Below, piece after piece: positions 18,534-29,161 of a DNA stretch of 64,000 nucleotides. Each line of letters opens with the position of its first letter. Within the stretch, counting starts at the first letter, position 1. Below the pieces are notes generated by a model. The model was not told where the DNA came from. It was given only the letters and a program-made list of their open reading frames with translations, and ran no database searches. A program made the position numbers and the translations under genes. This stretch comes from Bacteroidales bacterium (GTDB lineage Bacteria; Bacteroidota; Bacteroidia; Bacteroidales; Muribaculaceae): assembly GCA_014800245.1 (NCBI GenBank), contig JAAVGM010000026.1:1-64000 (forward strand). Reading direction: 5' to 3'.

Positions 18534-20717
18534 TCACTTCTCTAATCCAATATAATCAAGAAGAATAAGAAGCGACTCTTTGTCTCCTCCGGCCTTTTCT
18601 AATGTGGGGATATCATGAATAAAAGCAGTGCGAAAATGTTCGTAGTTATCCGCCACGGCTTTCTGATAGAAGTCGAGTGCCTTACGATATTCCCCGCCTA
18701 CGGCATATAGATGCCCGGCATTGAGATAATCGGTGGAGTCAGCATTCTCGGAAGACAGTATCTTGTCGTAGTAATTAAGACTCTTCTCCTTATTTCCCAA
18801 AATAAATTCCGACCACGCTATTGCGCGATAGATACTGATATTATCCGGCTGGAGATAATTGGCATGATAATAGAATTTCAAACCTTCTTGAGGGTGGTCA
18901 GACTCCAATGCACAATATCCTGCGTTTAGAAGCAAAGTAAGATTCTCAGGATCATTTTCAAGCAGAAGCTTATAACGCTCCAAAGCATCTGAGAATCTGC
19001 CTAACTTCTTATTAGCAAACGCTAATTTATTAAGTAACCATGTGCTTGGAGTCTTTAAAAGTTCGGCACGAGAATAGCATTCCAAAGCTTTCTCATAGAA
19101 TTTCATTGATTGATAGCATACGCCTGCCTTTTCCCATAGGGCAGGATCGTCTGCATTCTCTTCAAGAAGAAGATTGAATAGAGATAATGCCTCATTATAA
19201 TATTTCCTTCTGAAATAAAATTCGCCGACGAGAGCTACAATCTCGGAATCCGACATCATGTCGCCGATTACAGGTATTTCAAGAAATTCCAATGGTTTCT
19301 TAAAGGGATCGTTTACACCGGTGGTTTTTCTGAAAAGTTTGAAATAACGATATAGGTCTCTGACAACCTTAGTTACCTCCTCATCAAATTCCGGAGCAGC
19401 AGAGGAAAGCACTTTTTCCTTCATCTCCTCGGAGATCTGAGAAAATTGCGCATCAAGTTGCGACATCATCATCTCTTTCTGCAGGGAAGGCATCTTATTG
19501 AGTGCGAAAGCAAGGGAATACTTGTCGGAATCACAGATCCCTTTTCCCAGATCCATTAATCTTTCTATAATCTCTCTCTCCTTTGAATCAACACTTATCT
19601 CTGAGTGACTGGAAACAAATGGCAGGAACCAATTTGCACTTTTATAGAAGAAAGGGAATTGTTTCAGACTTGAGAAAGCCACCATCATAAGATCCGCTCC
19701 CTCGCTCTGCATATCGCTAAGTTCGCGCATCTTTTCAGTGAGTCCGGATTTGTCGAGTAGTTCCTCCCATTCCGGGTTGCTCTCTATCATCCCGGTCTCA
19801 GTCATATCCGGAGATGCCTCACGAATTTGCTTAAGGATGTCAGGCCGAAGTTTCATGAGCTCCGGAAGCACCTCATTCTGCATTTTTGTCGATATGCGGT
19901 CGGTGTCGCGTGTACGGATGATAGTCATAATCACCTCACGGACCCTACGATAATCAATAATTGAGTCCTGCATTATAGAGAGCTTAGCCAACAGCTCCTT
20001 ATTAGACCTCACTCTGACAGGATGCGCATTAAGAGCAAATACGATTCCTACCAAAGATCGGGCGGAGATTTTTTCAGAAATACCGGATTGATATATTGAA
20101 ATCAGAGCAGAGAGCTTATATCTGTCAAAAAATCCTAAGAGAGAGAGGGTCAGGGCACTAATGACATGGGCTCCAAGTCTTTCTCCATAGTTCATCGACA
20201 GGACAGCATCAAGTGCTGACTGAATGGTATGTTTGTCATTAAGAGAAACCCATATCTTGTTGAATATGGCAGAATGAAGATCCTCAAGGCGGCGACTAAT
20301 CTCAGAAGTGTCATTCCCGGCAGCCGAAGCGAGGGTAAACTCTGAATAAGCCGATCCATAATCAGAAATAAGAGAATCAATATTTTGATTTAAGAGCTTA
20401 TCCATCCTGAAAGTTTCAGAATAGGCATCAGAAGAGTCAATTGATATTTCGTCTCTAATGATTGAATCGGAAATGGAGCGAAGCTGTTCTATAATATCAG
20501 CATATACACTTTCACGCGAATCATCAGCATTCCCATTGAGCATATATTCTGCCATATAGCGATATGTATTCTTCACTCTCGAAAGAAGATCGGAAAGAGA
20601 GAAATTATTTTTATCCTTCGCAATCTTTTCAAGAATTGAAAAGGAGGAGGATATATTATATGAATCAAGGAGGCTACCCACCTCCCTGCACTTATTTATA
20701 ATCTCTTTATTTTGCAT
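18534..20717 (-). CDS. Large TPR-repeat protein
   Basis: C-terminal tandem TPRs (EFYFRRKYYNEALSLFNLLLEENADDPALWEKAGVCYQSMKFYEKALECYSRA...). Confidence 0.85.
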   Translation of the reverse strand: MQNKEIINKCREVGSLLDSYNISSSFSILEKIAKDKNNFSLSDLLSRVKNTYRYMAEYMLNGNADDSRESVYADIIEQLRSISDSIIRDEISIDSSDAYSETFRMDKLLNQNIDSLISDYGSAYSEFTLASAAGNDTSEISRRLEDLHSAIFNKIWVSLNDKHTIQSALDAVLSMNYGERLGAHVISALTLSLLGFFDRYKLSALISIYQSGISEKISARSLVGIVFALNAHPVRVRSNKELLAKLSIMQDSIIDYRRVREVIMTIIRTRDTDRISTKMQNEVLPELMKLRPDILKQIREASPDMTETGMIESNPEWEELLDKSGLTEKMRELSDMQSEGADLMMVAFSSLKQFPFFYKSANWFLPFVSSHSEISVDSKEREIIERLMDLGKGICDSDKYSLAFALNKMPSLQKEMMMSQLDAQFSQISEEMKEKVLSSAAPEFDEEVTKVVRDLYRYFKLFRKTTGVNDPFKKPLEFLEIPVIGDMMSDSEIVALVGEFYFRRKYYNEALSLFNLLLEENADDPALWEKAGVCYQSMKFYEKALECYSRAELLKTPSTWLLNKLAFANKKLGRFSDALERYKLLLENDPENLTLLLNAGYCALESDHPQEGLKFYYHANYLQPDNISIYRAIAWSEFILGNKEKSLNYYDKILSSENADSTDYLNAGHLYAVGGEYRKALDFYQKAVADNYEHFRTAFIHDIPTLEKAGGDKESLLILLDYIGLEK

Positions 20718-20788
20718 AAATTAGAAAAGCTGGAGTTTGTTATCTGATAAAATAATAACAAATATCAAGCCAAAAGTTGTTTTGTGCA

Positions 20789-21415
20789 TTAGAAATTTAC
20801 TCCGAATTGGAGTTGGGCAAGCCAAACGGATTGCGTGTCGAGGCGCGCCACATAATCACGATGATTCTCATTGAAATATCGATAGGCCACACCAAGAATA
20901 ATATATGTTTTCGCTTTTTTCCCTTGTGAAAGATTAATGCCGCATCCAAAGCCTGCATTATAATCTCCAAAAGTAGGGGAGTCTTCAATTGTATTGAATG
21001 AGTATCCTAATCGGACATTAAGGAAAAGAAGCGAGGGCCGCGACGTGAAACTTGTTCGTATCAGCGCATATATCGGAATGAAGTTATCGCCGGATTGAAC
21101 AGTGCGATGAATACCAACCCCAGCTCCCAATGTCTTGAATAAAGAGTTTTTGTATCCTAAAATAAAATCAAGGCCGAAAGTTGACATATCATTGGCTGTC
21201 AAATCAAGAGAAGCGCCTAAATCCGCACCCCAAGTGAAATGGGATGTATCAAGAGGCCGATTGCCTCCGAAAATGCTTTCTCGCCCCGTTTCTCTATTTT
21301 CCCCTGTATCCTCTGCTTTTGCCTCGGATGAGAATAAAAATGTGCCCACAATCAGAGCAAAGGCAAAAACCTTCAGTCTGATTGCAGACACATTAAAAAG
21401 TGGATTGATCGCCAT
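20789..21415 (-). CDS. Putative outer-membrane beta-barrel protein
   Basis: Signal peptide; alternating beta-barrel pattern ending in aromatic (WLAQLQFGVNF). Confidence 0.65.
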   Translation of the reverse strand: MAINPLFNVSAIRLKVFAFALIVGTFLFSSEAKAEDTGENRETGRESIFGGNRPLDTSHFTWGADLGASLDLTANDMSTFGLDFILGYKNSLFKTLGAGVGIHRTVQSGDNFIPIYALIRTSFTSRPSLLFLNVRLGYSFNTIEDSPTFGDYNAGFGCGINLSQGKKAKTYIILGVAYRYFNENHRDYVARLDTQSVWLAQLQFGVNF

Positions 21416-21426
21416 AAAGGTAAGAA

Positions 21427-22287
21427 TTATTCTCCCAAATAGGATTTTAAGAGTTTGCTCTTTTGTCCCTTCAGGCGACGAATAGCCTTTTCTTTGATCT
21501 GACGGACACGTTCACGAGTGAGATCAAACTTCTGACCAATCTCTTCAAGGGTCATTTCCTGGCAACCGATACCGAAGAACATCTTAAGAATTTCTCTTTC
21601 GCGGTCGTAGAGTTGCTTAAGCGCACGATCCACTTCTTTAGAAAGGGATTCCTGATTAAGATTTGAGTCGGCCATCGGGCTGTCATCGTTAGGAATGACA
21701 TCGAGAAGAGAATTGTCTTCTCCGTCAACGAAAGGAGCATCAACAGAAATATGACGACCGGAAACCTTCAAGGTTTCAGTCACTTTATCCTCGGGCATGT
21801 CAAGACGCTCGGCAAGCTCTTCGGAAGAAGGACGACGTTCGTTTTCCTGTTCGAATTTGGAAAGCTCCTTGGTGATTTTATTGAGCGACCCAACCTGATT
21901 CAGGGGGAGTCGGACAATTCTCGACTGCTCGGCGAGAGCCTGCAGAATCGATTGCCGTATCCACCAAACGGCATAAGAGATAAATTTGAATCCGCGAGTT
22001 TCATCAAATTTCTGAGCTGCACGGATAAGACCCAGGTTTCCTTCGTTGATAAGGTCAGGAAGGGACAGCCCCTGGTTCTGATACTGTTTTGCCACCGATA
22101 CTACGAAGCGTAGGTTAGCCTTTGTAAGCTTCTCGAGCGCTGCATGGTCTCCTTTCTTAATTCTCTGCGCGAGTTCTACTTCCTCACTAACTGAGATTAG
22201 CTCTTCACGCCCAATTTCCTGCAGATACTTGTCGAGAGATGCGCTTTCGCGATTGGTGATGGATTTGGTGATCTTTAGTTGTCTCAT
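21427..22287 (-). CDS. rpoD: Primary RNA polymerase sigma factor RpoD/SigA (short Bacteroidetes type)
   Basis: [57 protein letters not shown]-type region 2/3; C-terminal [24 protein letters not shown]. Confidence 0.95.
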   Translation of the reverse strand: MRQLKITKSITNRESASLDKYLQEIGREELISVSEEVELAQRIKKGDHAALEKLTKANLRFVVSVAKQYQNQGLSLPDLINEGNLGLIRAAQKFDETRGFKFISYAVWWIRQSILQALAEQSRIVRLPLNQVGSLNKITKELSKFEQENERRPSSEELAERLDMPEDKVTETLKVSGRHISVDAPFVDGEDNSLLDVIPNDDSPMADSNLNQESLSKEVDRALKQLYDREREILKMFFGIGCQEMTLEEIGQKFDLTRERVRQIKEKAIRRLKGQKSKLLKSYLGE

Positions 22288-22309
22288 ATATCTCTCCAAA
22301 AAATTAGTG

Positions 22310-22341
22310 CAAATTTAATAAATAATTTTTAAACTTGCAAA
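22310..22341 (-). promoter_or_regulatory. Bacteroidetes promoter upstream of rpoD
   Basis: Reverse strand TAAATTTG (22310-22317) with TTTG-type -33 (22338-22341), 20-bp spacer. Confidence 0.5.
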
Positions 22342-22452
22342 ATTTTATTCCAAATTAAGATGTTTTTTTATTATTTTCACTTGTGGAGACGTTTTTGGCC
22401 TCTTAAAAGTAGAGTTGGATGATTTAAGGCTGATTGTTTTTAAGCATAAGAA

Positions 22453-22490
22453 AGACAATTATGAAGTGGATTGACGCTTCATAATTGTCT
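22453..22490 (-). terminator. Strong hairpin downstream of the Do-family protease gene
   Basis: AGACAATTATGAAG-N10-CTTCATAATTGTCT, perfect 14-bp stem followed by TTTCTT on minus strand. Confidence 0.75.
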
Positions 22491-22550
22491 AACAAACTAA
22501 ACTCAAAAATTCTTGTCAGATCATCAATTTTTATTATTTGTTAACCTGCC

Positions 22551-24026
22551 TTATTCGCTTGCAAGATTGACAGCATAATAATATTTCTTACCGGTGGGGT
22601 AGAGTCCGGTGATGAACATCACTTTATCATCGCCGTCATTCTTCATAATCGAGTTGTAGATACGTTCTACATCATCTGAAGAATTTACGGTCGAACCATT
22701 TATGTCAGTGATGACAAAGCCATCCTTGATTCCGGCATCACGAACTGCACCATTCTTTACTCCCTGTACCTGCACACCTGTAGAGATTCCAAGATTTCGT
22801 TTAGTCTCATCTGTGAGCTTCATGAAAGCACATCCCAATTCCGAGAAATCACCTTTCTTTGTGATCGATGTATTTCCCTGCTGATTCTTAAGCACACCGG
22901 ATTTGGTGTAAGTCTTATTGTCGCGCACATAGGTTACAGTAATGGTGTCTCCGGGACGGAATTTGCTCACTTGTCCCACAAGCTGTGCGTGGGTGTCAAC
23001 TTTTACTCCATCGATAGCTGTGATCACATCATCTTCCTGAAGTCCCATCTCCTTAGCGGTGGAGCGGTCGGAAACAGAAGCGATGATTACGCCGCTCTTG
23101 GTGGCAGTGATATTTTTCTCTTTCGCGATTTTTGCGTCGAGGTCGGCAACTGAGCAACCAAGGAGAGCACGCTGAACGGTTCCAAACTGCTTGATATCTG
23201 TCATCACTTTCTTTACAATCGTAGTGGGAATAGCAAATGAGAAGCCTGCGTAGCTGCCGGTGTTGCTATAGATTGCAGAATTGATACCTACGAGCTCTCC
23301 TTTTAGATTAACGAGCGCACCTCCTGAGTTGCCGGGGTTAAGGGCAGCGTCAGTCTGAATGAACGATTCGATGCTCATAGGGCTCTTATGGCTATTGCTG
23401 CCGAGACTGCGAGCTTTAGCCGATACGATGCCGGTGGTGACGGTGGAATTGAATCCGAAGGGATTTCCCACAGCCAATACCCATTCTCCGACCTTAAGGG
23501 TTTCGGAATCTCCGAATGTGATAGGAGAGAGCCCTTTGGCATCTATTTTGAGAAGAGCGAGGTCAGTGGCTTCATCGGTTCCAATTATTCGTGCATCATA
23601 TGTGGAGTTATCGTTAAGAAGAATCTCAAGTTTATCAGCACCATCCACCACATGATTGTTGGTCACAATATAACCGTCCTCAGAGATTATCACTCCGGAT
23701 CCAAGACCACTCTGCACAGGCTCGCTATTGCGCTGCTGGCGTGGTTGCTGCTGACGAGGCTGCTGGGGAGTGCCGAAAAAGAAGTCGAACATTCCGCCGA
23801 AAGGATCCATCCCACCGGAATTTCCATAGGGATTCTGCTGACGGGTGGTGAAGCTTTTGATACACACCACAGCGTTGACTGTCTTTTCAGCCGCCACGGT
23901 GAAGTCTGTCTCGAAGGCAGGTGTAGAAGCCGTACGGATGAATGATGGGGTTTCGTTTGCGAAGATAGGAGCGACATTCATTGCCATCAATAGCAAGGAT
24001 GCCAAGTAAAGATTTCTTTTCTTCAT
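22551..24026 (-). CDS. Do/DegP family serine protease (HtrA) with PDZ domains
   Basis: IVTNNHVVDGADK; TDLALLKID; QTDAALNPGNSGGALVN; two PDZ-like regions. Confidence 0.95.
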   Translation of the reverse strand: MKKRNLYLASLLLMAMNVAPIFANETPSFIRTASTPAFETDFTVAAEKTVNAVVCIKSFTTRQQNPYGNSGGMDPFGGMFDFFFGTPQQPRQQQPRQQRNSEPVQSGLGSGVIISEDGYIVTNNHVVDGADKLEILLNDNSTYDARIIGTDEATDLALLKIDAKGLSPITFGDSETLKVGEWVLAVGNPFGFNSTVTTGIVSAKARSLGSNSHKSPMSIESFIQTDAALNPGNSGGALVNLKGELVGINSAIYSNTGSYAGFSFAIPTTIVKKVMTDIKQFGTVQRALLGCSVADLDAKIAKEKNITATKSGVIIASVSDRSTAKEMGLQEDDVITAIDGVKVDTHAQLVGQVSKFRPGDTITVTYVRDNKTYTKSGVLKNQQGNTSITKKGDFSELGCAFMKLTDETKRNLGISTGVQVQGVKNGAVRDAGIKDGFVITDINGSTVNSSDDVERIYNSIMKNDGDDKVMFITGLYPTGKKYYYAVNLASE

Positions 24027-24284
24027 GCTTTTTATTCTATTTTGTATTCTTTATATTCCTTTTAATAGTGAAAGGTAAATGAATTGGAAAACTTTGAAAT
24101 GATTCCCATTCGCTTTCATACAATATAAAATACAAAATCGCTTCCATTATTACACCGATTAACACTAAATTCATTATTTTAAAATTTGTTTAGATTTTAT
24201 TTGGCTATTCGGAATTTTATTGCCAATTTTGGCAACTGAAATTAAGAATAAGGAGTATCAATTCATTTGAATAGACTTTAATCT

Positions 24285-24869
24285 ATGAAAATCAGTAAAA
24301 TCAGTTTGATTAACAGATCCGGCGCAGCAAGGCAGATTGGAACGAAATTCATTTACTTCACAATATTTTCTCTTGTTTTATTAATTTCTCTCTCATCTTG
24401 TCACACATCAAATAAAGCAGGTGTAAAAAAGAGTGGGAAAACACGCAACGAACGTGTCATTTCCCATATTCATATGGATGAAAAGAACAAGAGAGGTAAG
24501 AAAGTGGTGAAAGAAGCAATGGAGTGGGAAGGAACACCATATAAATATGCGGGGTCTGAAAAAGGGGTTGGAACCGACTGCTCAGGAATGGTCATGGCCA
24601 CATATCTCGAAACTACGGGTATAAAACTGCCACGCAATTCGGCAAAACAGGCAGAGTTTTGTGAGAAAATCTCTTCCGATGAATTGAAGGTTGGAGATCT
24701 TTGCTTTTTCGCCACAGGGAAGGATCCGGAAAAGATTTCACATGTAGGGATAATGATAGATGAAGAGAATTTCATACATGCATCTACATCAAAAGGTGTC
24801 GTAATCTCGAAGATCACAACACCTTATTATATTCGAACGTTCATTCAATTTGGTCGCGTACCCGATTGA
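24285..24869 (+). CDS. C40 (NlpC/P60) peptidase, putative lipoprotein
   Basis: GVGTDCSGMVMATYLETTGIKLPRNS...VGDLCFFATG...ISHVGIMIDEENFIHAS; SLSSC near N-terminus. Confidence 0.92.
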   Translation: MKISKISLINRSGAARQIGTKFIYFTIFSLVLLISLSSCHTSNKAGVKKSGKTRNERVISHIHMDEKNKRGKKVVKEAMEWEGTPYKYAGSEKGVGTDCSGMVMATYLETTGIKLPRNSAKQAEFCEKISSDELKVGDLCFFATGKDPEKISHVGIMIDEENFIHASTSKGVVISKITTPYYIRTFIQFGRVPD

Positions 24870-24873
24870 GGGG

Positions 24874-24915
24874 ATCGCAATAATAAAAGACTGTATGCCT
24901 TTATCCTATTGCGAT
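24874..24915. terminator. Inverted repeat between convergent genes, probable terminator
   Basis: ATCGCAATA...TATTGCGAT outer stem plus inner ATAAAAG/CTTTAT. Confidence 0.5.
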
Positions 24916-24918
24916 GGA

Positions 24919-25236
24919 TTAGCCAAGAAGGGGGAGAAGCTTCTCTTCAAGATCAGAAAGCTTTACCAAGCCTACGCTTCTTGCAGCCACCTCACCATCC
25001 TTGAAGAATAGAACGGTCGGGACGCTGCGTATTCTGTTTTCAGCTACGATCTCAGACTCCTCATCGATGTTGATTTTACCGATGATAGCTTTATCGACAT
25101 ATTTTTCAGCGAGCTCCTCAACCACCGGGCCGAGCTTCAAGCATGGACCACACCATGTGGCCCAGAAGTCGATCACTACTACCTTTCCTGACTCGATAGC
25201 TTCTTTAGCTGTCTGATCTGTGAATGCAATTGCCAT
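24919..25236 (-). CDS. trxA: Thioredoxin
   Basis: VVIDFWATWCGPCLKLGPVVEELA; IRSVPTVLFFKDGE. Confidence 0.95.
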   Translation of the reverse strand: MAIAFTDQTAKEAIESGKVVVIDFWATWCGPCLKLGPVVEELAEKYVDKAIIGKINIDEESEIVAENRIRSVPTVLFFKDGEVAARSVGLVKLSDLEEKLLPLLG

Positions 25237-25269
25237 AATTCTTAAAATTTAGTTGGTTTTAACTTTGTA

Positions 25270-28200
25270 TTAATCTTTTGTTGTCACATTAAATTTGCAT
25301 TGATGAAGCTCAAGCTTCTCAATAAGTCTCTTATCTATAGAGATTGGTTTTCTTGCTCTTACCTTTACCTTCTGACGCGATCTTGCATCATAAAGTTCAA
25401 AGAAAAGATCCCCAACTCGTTTTTCCTTCGATTCCAAATTCTCAAGTTCGCTGAAAAGTTCCCTGTTCTCTTGATTGATATCAACAAGCACGCTGACAAT
25501 ATTTGCCACCTTCCCTTTGATATCATCCAGGCTGGAAACTGATTCAATCTGCATATTAGGCTTTGTTGGATCAAAACGCCCGGGAGTGAATGCAATTTTC
25601 ACATATGCAGTGTCACCTTCACGGAATTTACTTGCGTTTTCATTATTTTTGCCAAAAAGTGCAATTTCTCCTTTGCCGGTGAAATCCTCTATCTCAATAA
25701 TTGTAAAGGCATTCCCTTTCCTTGAGATGCGCTCCGTCACCTTTGTGATCAAACCGCCCACTCTGATTTTCTGTCCTACTTCGCCATTATCCAGAGCCTC
25801 CTTCAGGCCATCACATGGTTGGTTACAGTCGTATTTAAGTTCCATCCAATAAGGATCGAGAGGGTGGGCAGACAGATACACAGTGATAAGCTCCTTCTCT
25901 TTGTCAAGAAGTTTGAAACGATTCCAAGGGATATAGTCGGGCAATGGAGGCTTATTCGTTTCAATCGGTTCGATATCTCCAAAGAGCGACATCTGAGGCG
26001 ACTTCTTATCCCTCTGTATATTCTGCCCATATTTCACCAAATGATCAGCCCATGTGTTATCGCCCACTTCTGTGATAAACGCTTCACGAGGCATATTGAA
26101 GCAGTCGAATGCACCTGCCATAGCAAGGTTTTCTATTGCACTTCTATTGCATGCGCTCAAATTCACACGCTCCACAAAGTCGTATATATCCTTGAATGGT
26201 CCATTCTCCTTGCGCTCTTGGATAATTGCAGCAACGGCGTTAAGACCCACTCCCTTCACTGCTGCCATTCCAAATCGGATTACGCCTTTGCTGTTGACAC
26301 CGAATTTCTCAACCGATTCGTTGATATCCGGGCCCTTGATGTCGATACCCATGCGCTTGCATTCATCCATCATCCCTTTGATTTTATCACCATTGGTGAG
26401 GTTACGGCTCATCACACCCGCCATATATTCTGCAGGGAAATTAGCTTTAAGATACCCGGTCTGATAAGCCACCCATGAATAGCATGTGGCGTGGCTCTTA
26501 TTGAATGCATATGAAGCAAATTTCTCCCAATCGCCCCAGATCTTATCCAGAGTCTTCTCTTTGTATCCATTGGCTTTCCCTTGGTCGATAAACTTCACTT
26601 TCAATTTCTGCATCTTATCGATAAGTTTCTTACCCATTGCCTTACGAAGCATATCAGATTCGCCTCGTGTGAAATTAGCAAGAAGTCGCGACAAAAGCAT
26701 CACCTGCTCCTGATAAACGCAGATTCCATATGTCTCCTCCAGATATTTCGACATGATGGGGATATCATATTCGATTGGTTCGTCGCCATGCTTTCGGGCA
26801 ATAAAGGAGGGGATATAATCCATAGGTCCCGGGCGATAAAGGGCATTCATCGCGATAAGATCCTCAAACTTAGATGGCTGAAGCTCACGTAGGTATTTCT
26901 GCATACCAGCGGATTCAAACTGGAATGTAGAAGTGGTGTTCCCCTTGCAGTAAAGGTCGTATGTGGCCTTATCATCAAGAGGGATATGGTCGATATCAAG
27001 ATCAAACCCTCGTGTGTTCTTGATATTTATTAGCGTCTCCTTAATTATGGAAAGTGTTTTCAGACCCAAGAAGTCCATCTTTATCAATCCGGTGTCTTCA
27101 ATCACGCTTCCTTCATATTGAGTGGAGATCACCTTTGTGCCATCGGCATCCGTGGCCATGGATACAGGCACCCAGTCGGTGATATCGTCACGAGATATGA
27201 TCACACCGCAGGCATGGATACCCGTTCCGCGTATATTCCCTTCGAGCTGTTGGGCATATTTCATTGTCTCGCGAATACCTTCGTCCGGACTGTTCTTTTC
27301 GGCTGCAAACTCATCACAATATTTGAGCAGGTTTTTGAAATTGATCTTCTGCGATTTCCCGTCGGGATCGTTCAGGCGATCAGGCACAAGCTTGGCAAGA
27401 CGGTTGGCTTCTTTCAACGGCACCTCCAATACCTTTGCCACATCCTTGATAGCCATCTTGGTAGCCATGGTCTGATAGGTAATGATATGTGCCACCTTCT
27501 CCTCTCCATACCTCTCAGTTACATACTTCAGCACCTCATATCGGCCGTCATCATCGAAATCGACGTCGATATCAGGGAGGGAGATACGGTCGGGGTTAAG
27601 GAAACGCTCGAAAAGAAGATCATATTTAATTGGGTCAACTTGCGTGATACCGAGACAATACGCCACAGCACTTCCGGCTGCTGATCCACGACCGGGACCC
27701 ACGCTGACACCAAGTTTCTTTCTCCCGACATTAATGAAGTCTTGCACAATAAGGAAGTAGCCGGGGAACCCCATGGTCTTCATTATATAAAGCTCAAACT
27801 TTATTCGCTCGGCCACATCCTCCGGCAATGGATCGCCATAACGCTCCTTGGCTCCCTCCATTGCAAGCTTTGCAAGATAGTCAGCTTCAAATTTAATCCG
27901 GTAAAGTTTGTCGTAGCCTCCAAGGCGATCAATCTTCTTTTGTGCATCCTCCGGAGAAAGGACTACATTCCCATTTTCATCCTGAGTGAATTCATCAAAA
28001 AGATCTTTCTCCGTGATACGCTGACGATACTCCTCCTCAGTGCCGAATTCCTTCGGAATTTCGAAGAAGGGCATAATAGGGGCGTGGTTGATGGAATATG
28101 TTTCAACTTTATCAAGGATTTCCATTGTGCTTTCAAGCGCCTCGGGGATATCCTTGAAAATTTCTGCCATCTCTTCGGGAGTTTTAAGCCATTCCTGCTT

Positions 28201-28968
28201 GGTGTAGTGAAGACGAGGCTCGGAGAAGGTTTTCTGCATTGATACGCAAATCAGACGGTCGTGAGCCTCGGCATCATCTTCAAAAGTGAAATGAACGTCA
28301 TTAGTGGCTACAACCTTTATCCCATATTTCTTTGCAATCCTCACAAGCTGTTCGTTCACCTTCTGCTGCTCTACATAGACTTCTGTATTGGCATTCTCCT
28401 TGAAGGTCTGATGACGCTGCAACTCTAAATAGTAATCCTCTCCGAAAACCGACTGATACCATTTCACTCTCTCTTCGGCAGCTTCAATCTCATCATGCAT
28501 TATAAACTGAGGCACCTCTCCACCTAAGCAAGCGGAGCATACTATGAGACCTTCATGATATCTTGCAAGATCCTCCCTGTCGGTTCGGGGCTTATAATAA
28601 TACCCTTCAGTCCAAGCGCGACTCACGAGCTTCACAAGATTATGGTAACCCTTTTCATTCTTCGCCAGAACGATCAAGTGGTAGCCATTATCTCTTTTAT
28701 CCTTTTTATCGAGTTTGCTCTCTTTTGCCACATACATCTCACACCCGATGATCGGTTTAAATTTCTGATCGTCGGGCAACTTTCCGTTTACTTTCTCACA
28801 ATAATTAAAGAATTCCTTGATACCGAACATATTGCCATGATCGGTCAAGGCAATTCCCCGCATCCCGTCTTTGATAGCTTTATCTACCAATTCGGGTATT
28901 GAAGCCTTACCATCAAGAAGGCTATACTGTGAATGTACATGTAAATGAGTAAAAGAAGCGTTAGGCAT
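25270..28968 (-). CDS. dnaE: DNA polymerase III alpha subunit
   Basis: PHP domain FTHLHVHSQYSLLDGKASI; GRGSAAGSAVAYCLGIT; LPDIDVDFDD; C-terminal OB-fold. Confidence 0.97.
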   Translation of the reverse strand: MPNASFTHLHVHSQYSLLDGKASIPELVDKAIKDGMRGIALTDHGNMFGIKEFFNYCEKVNGKLPDDQKFKPIIGCEMYVAKESKLDKKDKRDNGYHLIVLAKNEKGYHNLVKLVSRAWTEGYYYKPRTDREDLARYHEGLIVCSACLGGEVPQFIMHDEIEAAEERVKWYQSVFGEDYYLELQRHQTFKENANTEVYVEQQKVNEQLVRIAKKYGIKVVATNDVHFTFEDDAEAHDRLICVSMQKTFSEPRLHYTKQEWLKTPEEMAEIFKDIPEALESTMEILDKVETYSINHAPIMPFFEIPKEFGTEEEYRQRITEKDLFDEFTQDENGNVVLSPEDAQKKIDRLGGYDKLYRIKFEADYLAKLAMEGAKERYGDPLPEDVAERIKFELYIMKTMGFPGYFLIVQDFINVGRKKLGVSVGPGRGSAAGSAVAYCLGITQVDPIKYDLLFERFLNPDRISLPDIDVDFDDDGRYEVLKYVTERYGEEKVAHIITYQTMATKMAIKDVAKVLEVPLKEANRLAKLVPDRLNDPDGKSQKINFKNLLKYCDEFAAEKNSPDEGIRETMKYAQQLEGNIRGTGIHACGVIISRDDITDWVPVSMATDADGTKVISTQYEGSVIEDTGLIKMDFLGLKTLSIIKETLINIKNTRGFDLDIDHIPLDDKATYDLYCKGNTTSTFQFESAGMQKYLRELQPSKFEDLIAMNALYRPGPMDYIPSFIARKHGDEPIEYDIPIMSKYLEETYGICVYQEQVMLLSRLLANFTRGESDMLRKAMGKKLIDKMQKLKVKFIDQGKANGYKEKTLDKIWGDWEKFASYAFNKSHATCYSWVAYQTGYLKANFPAEYMAGVMSRNLTNGDKIKGMMDECKRMGIDIKGPDINESVEKFGVNSKGVIRFGMAAVKGVGLNAVAAIIQERKENGPFKDIYDFVERVNLSACNRSAIENLAMAGAFDCFNMPREAFITEVGDNTWADHLVKYGQNIQRDKKSPQMSLFGDIEPIETNKPPLPDYIPWNRFKLLDKEKELITVYLSAHPLDPYWMELKYDCNQPCDGLKEALDNGEVGQKIRVGGLITKVTERISRKGNAFTIIEIEDFTGKGEIALFGKNNENASKFREGDTAYVKIAFTPGRFDPTKPNMQIESVSSLDDIKGKVANIVSVLVDINQENRELFSELENLESKEKRVGDLFFELYDARSRQKVKVRARKPISIDKRLIEKLELHQCKFNVTTKD

Positions 28969-29161
28969 AAGTCATATTTAATTTGGATTGCAAATATACG
29001 AAATTTTTTTGAATATTGGCGATTCGAAATGTTAAGCAATCTAAATGGAGAATCTGTGTGCTCTTATGACTCAACGAACACGAAATAACAAAATCCTTAT
29101 TTTAAATGTTTATATATTAAAATACACATGACATAAGAGAATTTAATTATAAAGTCAGATT

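Noticed and set aside
25819-27760. Several 90-220 aa plus-strand ORFs
   Set aside because: All antisense to dnaE, with odd Cys/His/Ile-rich composition.
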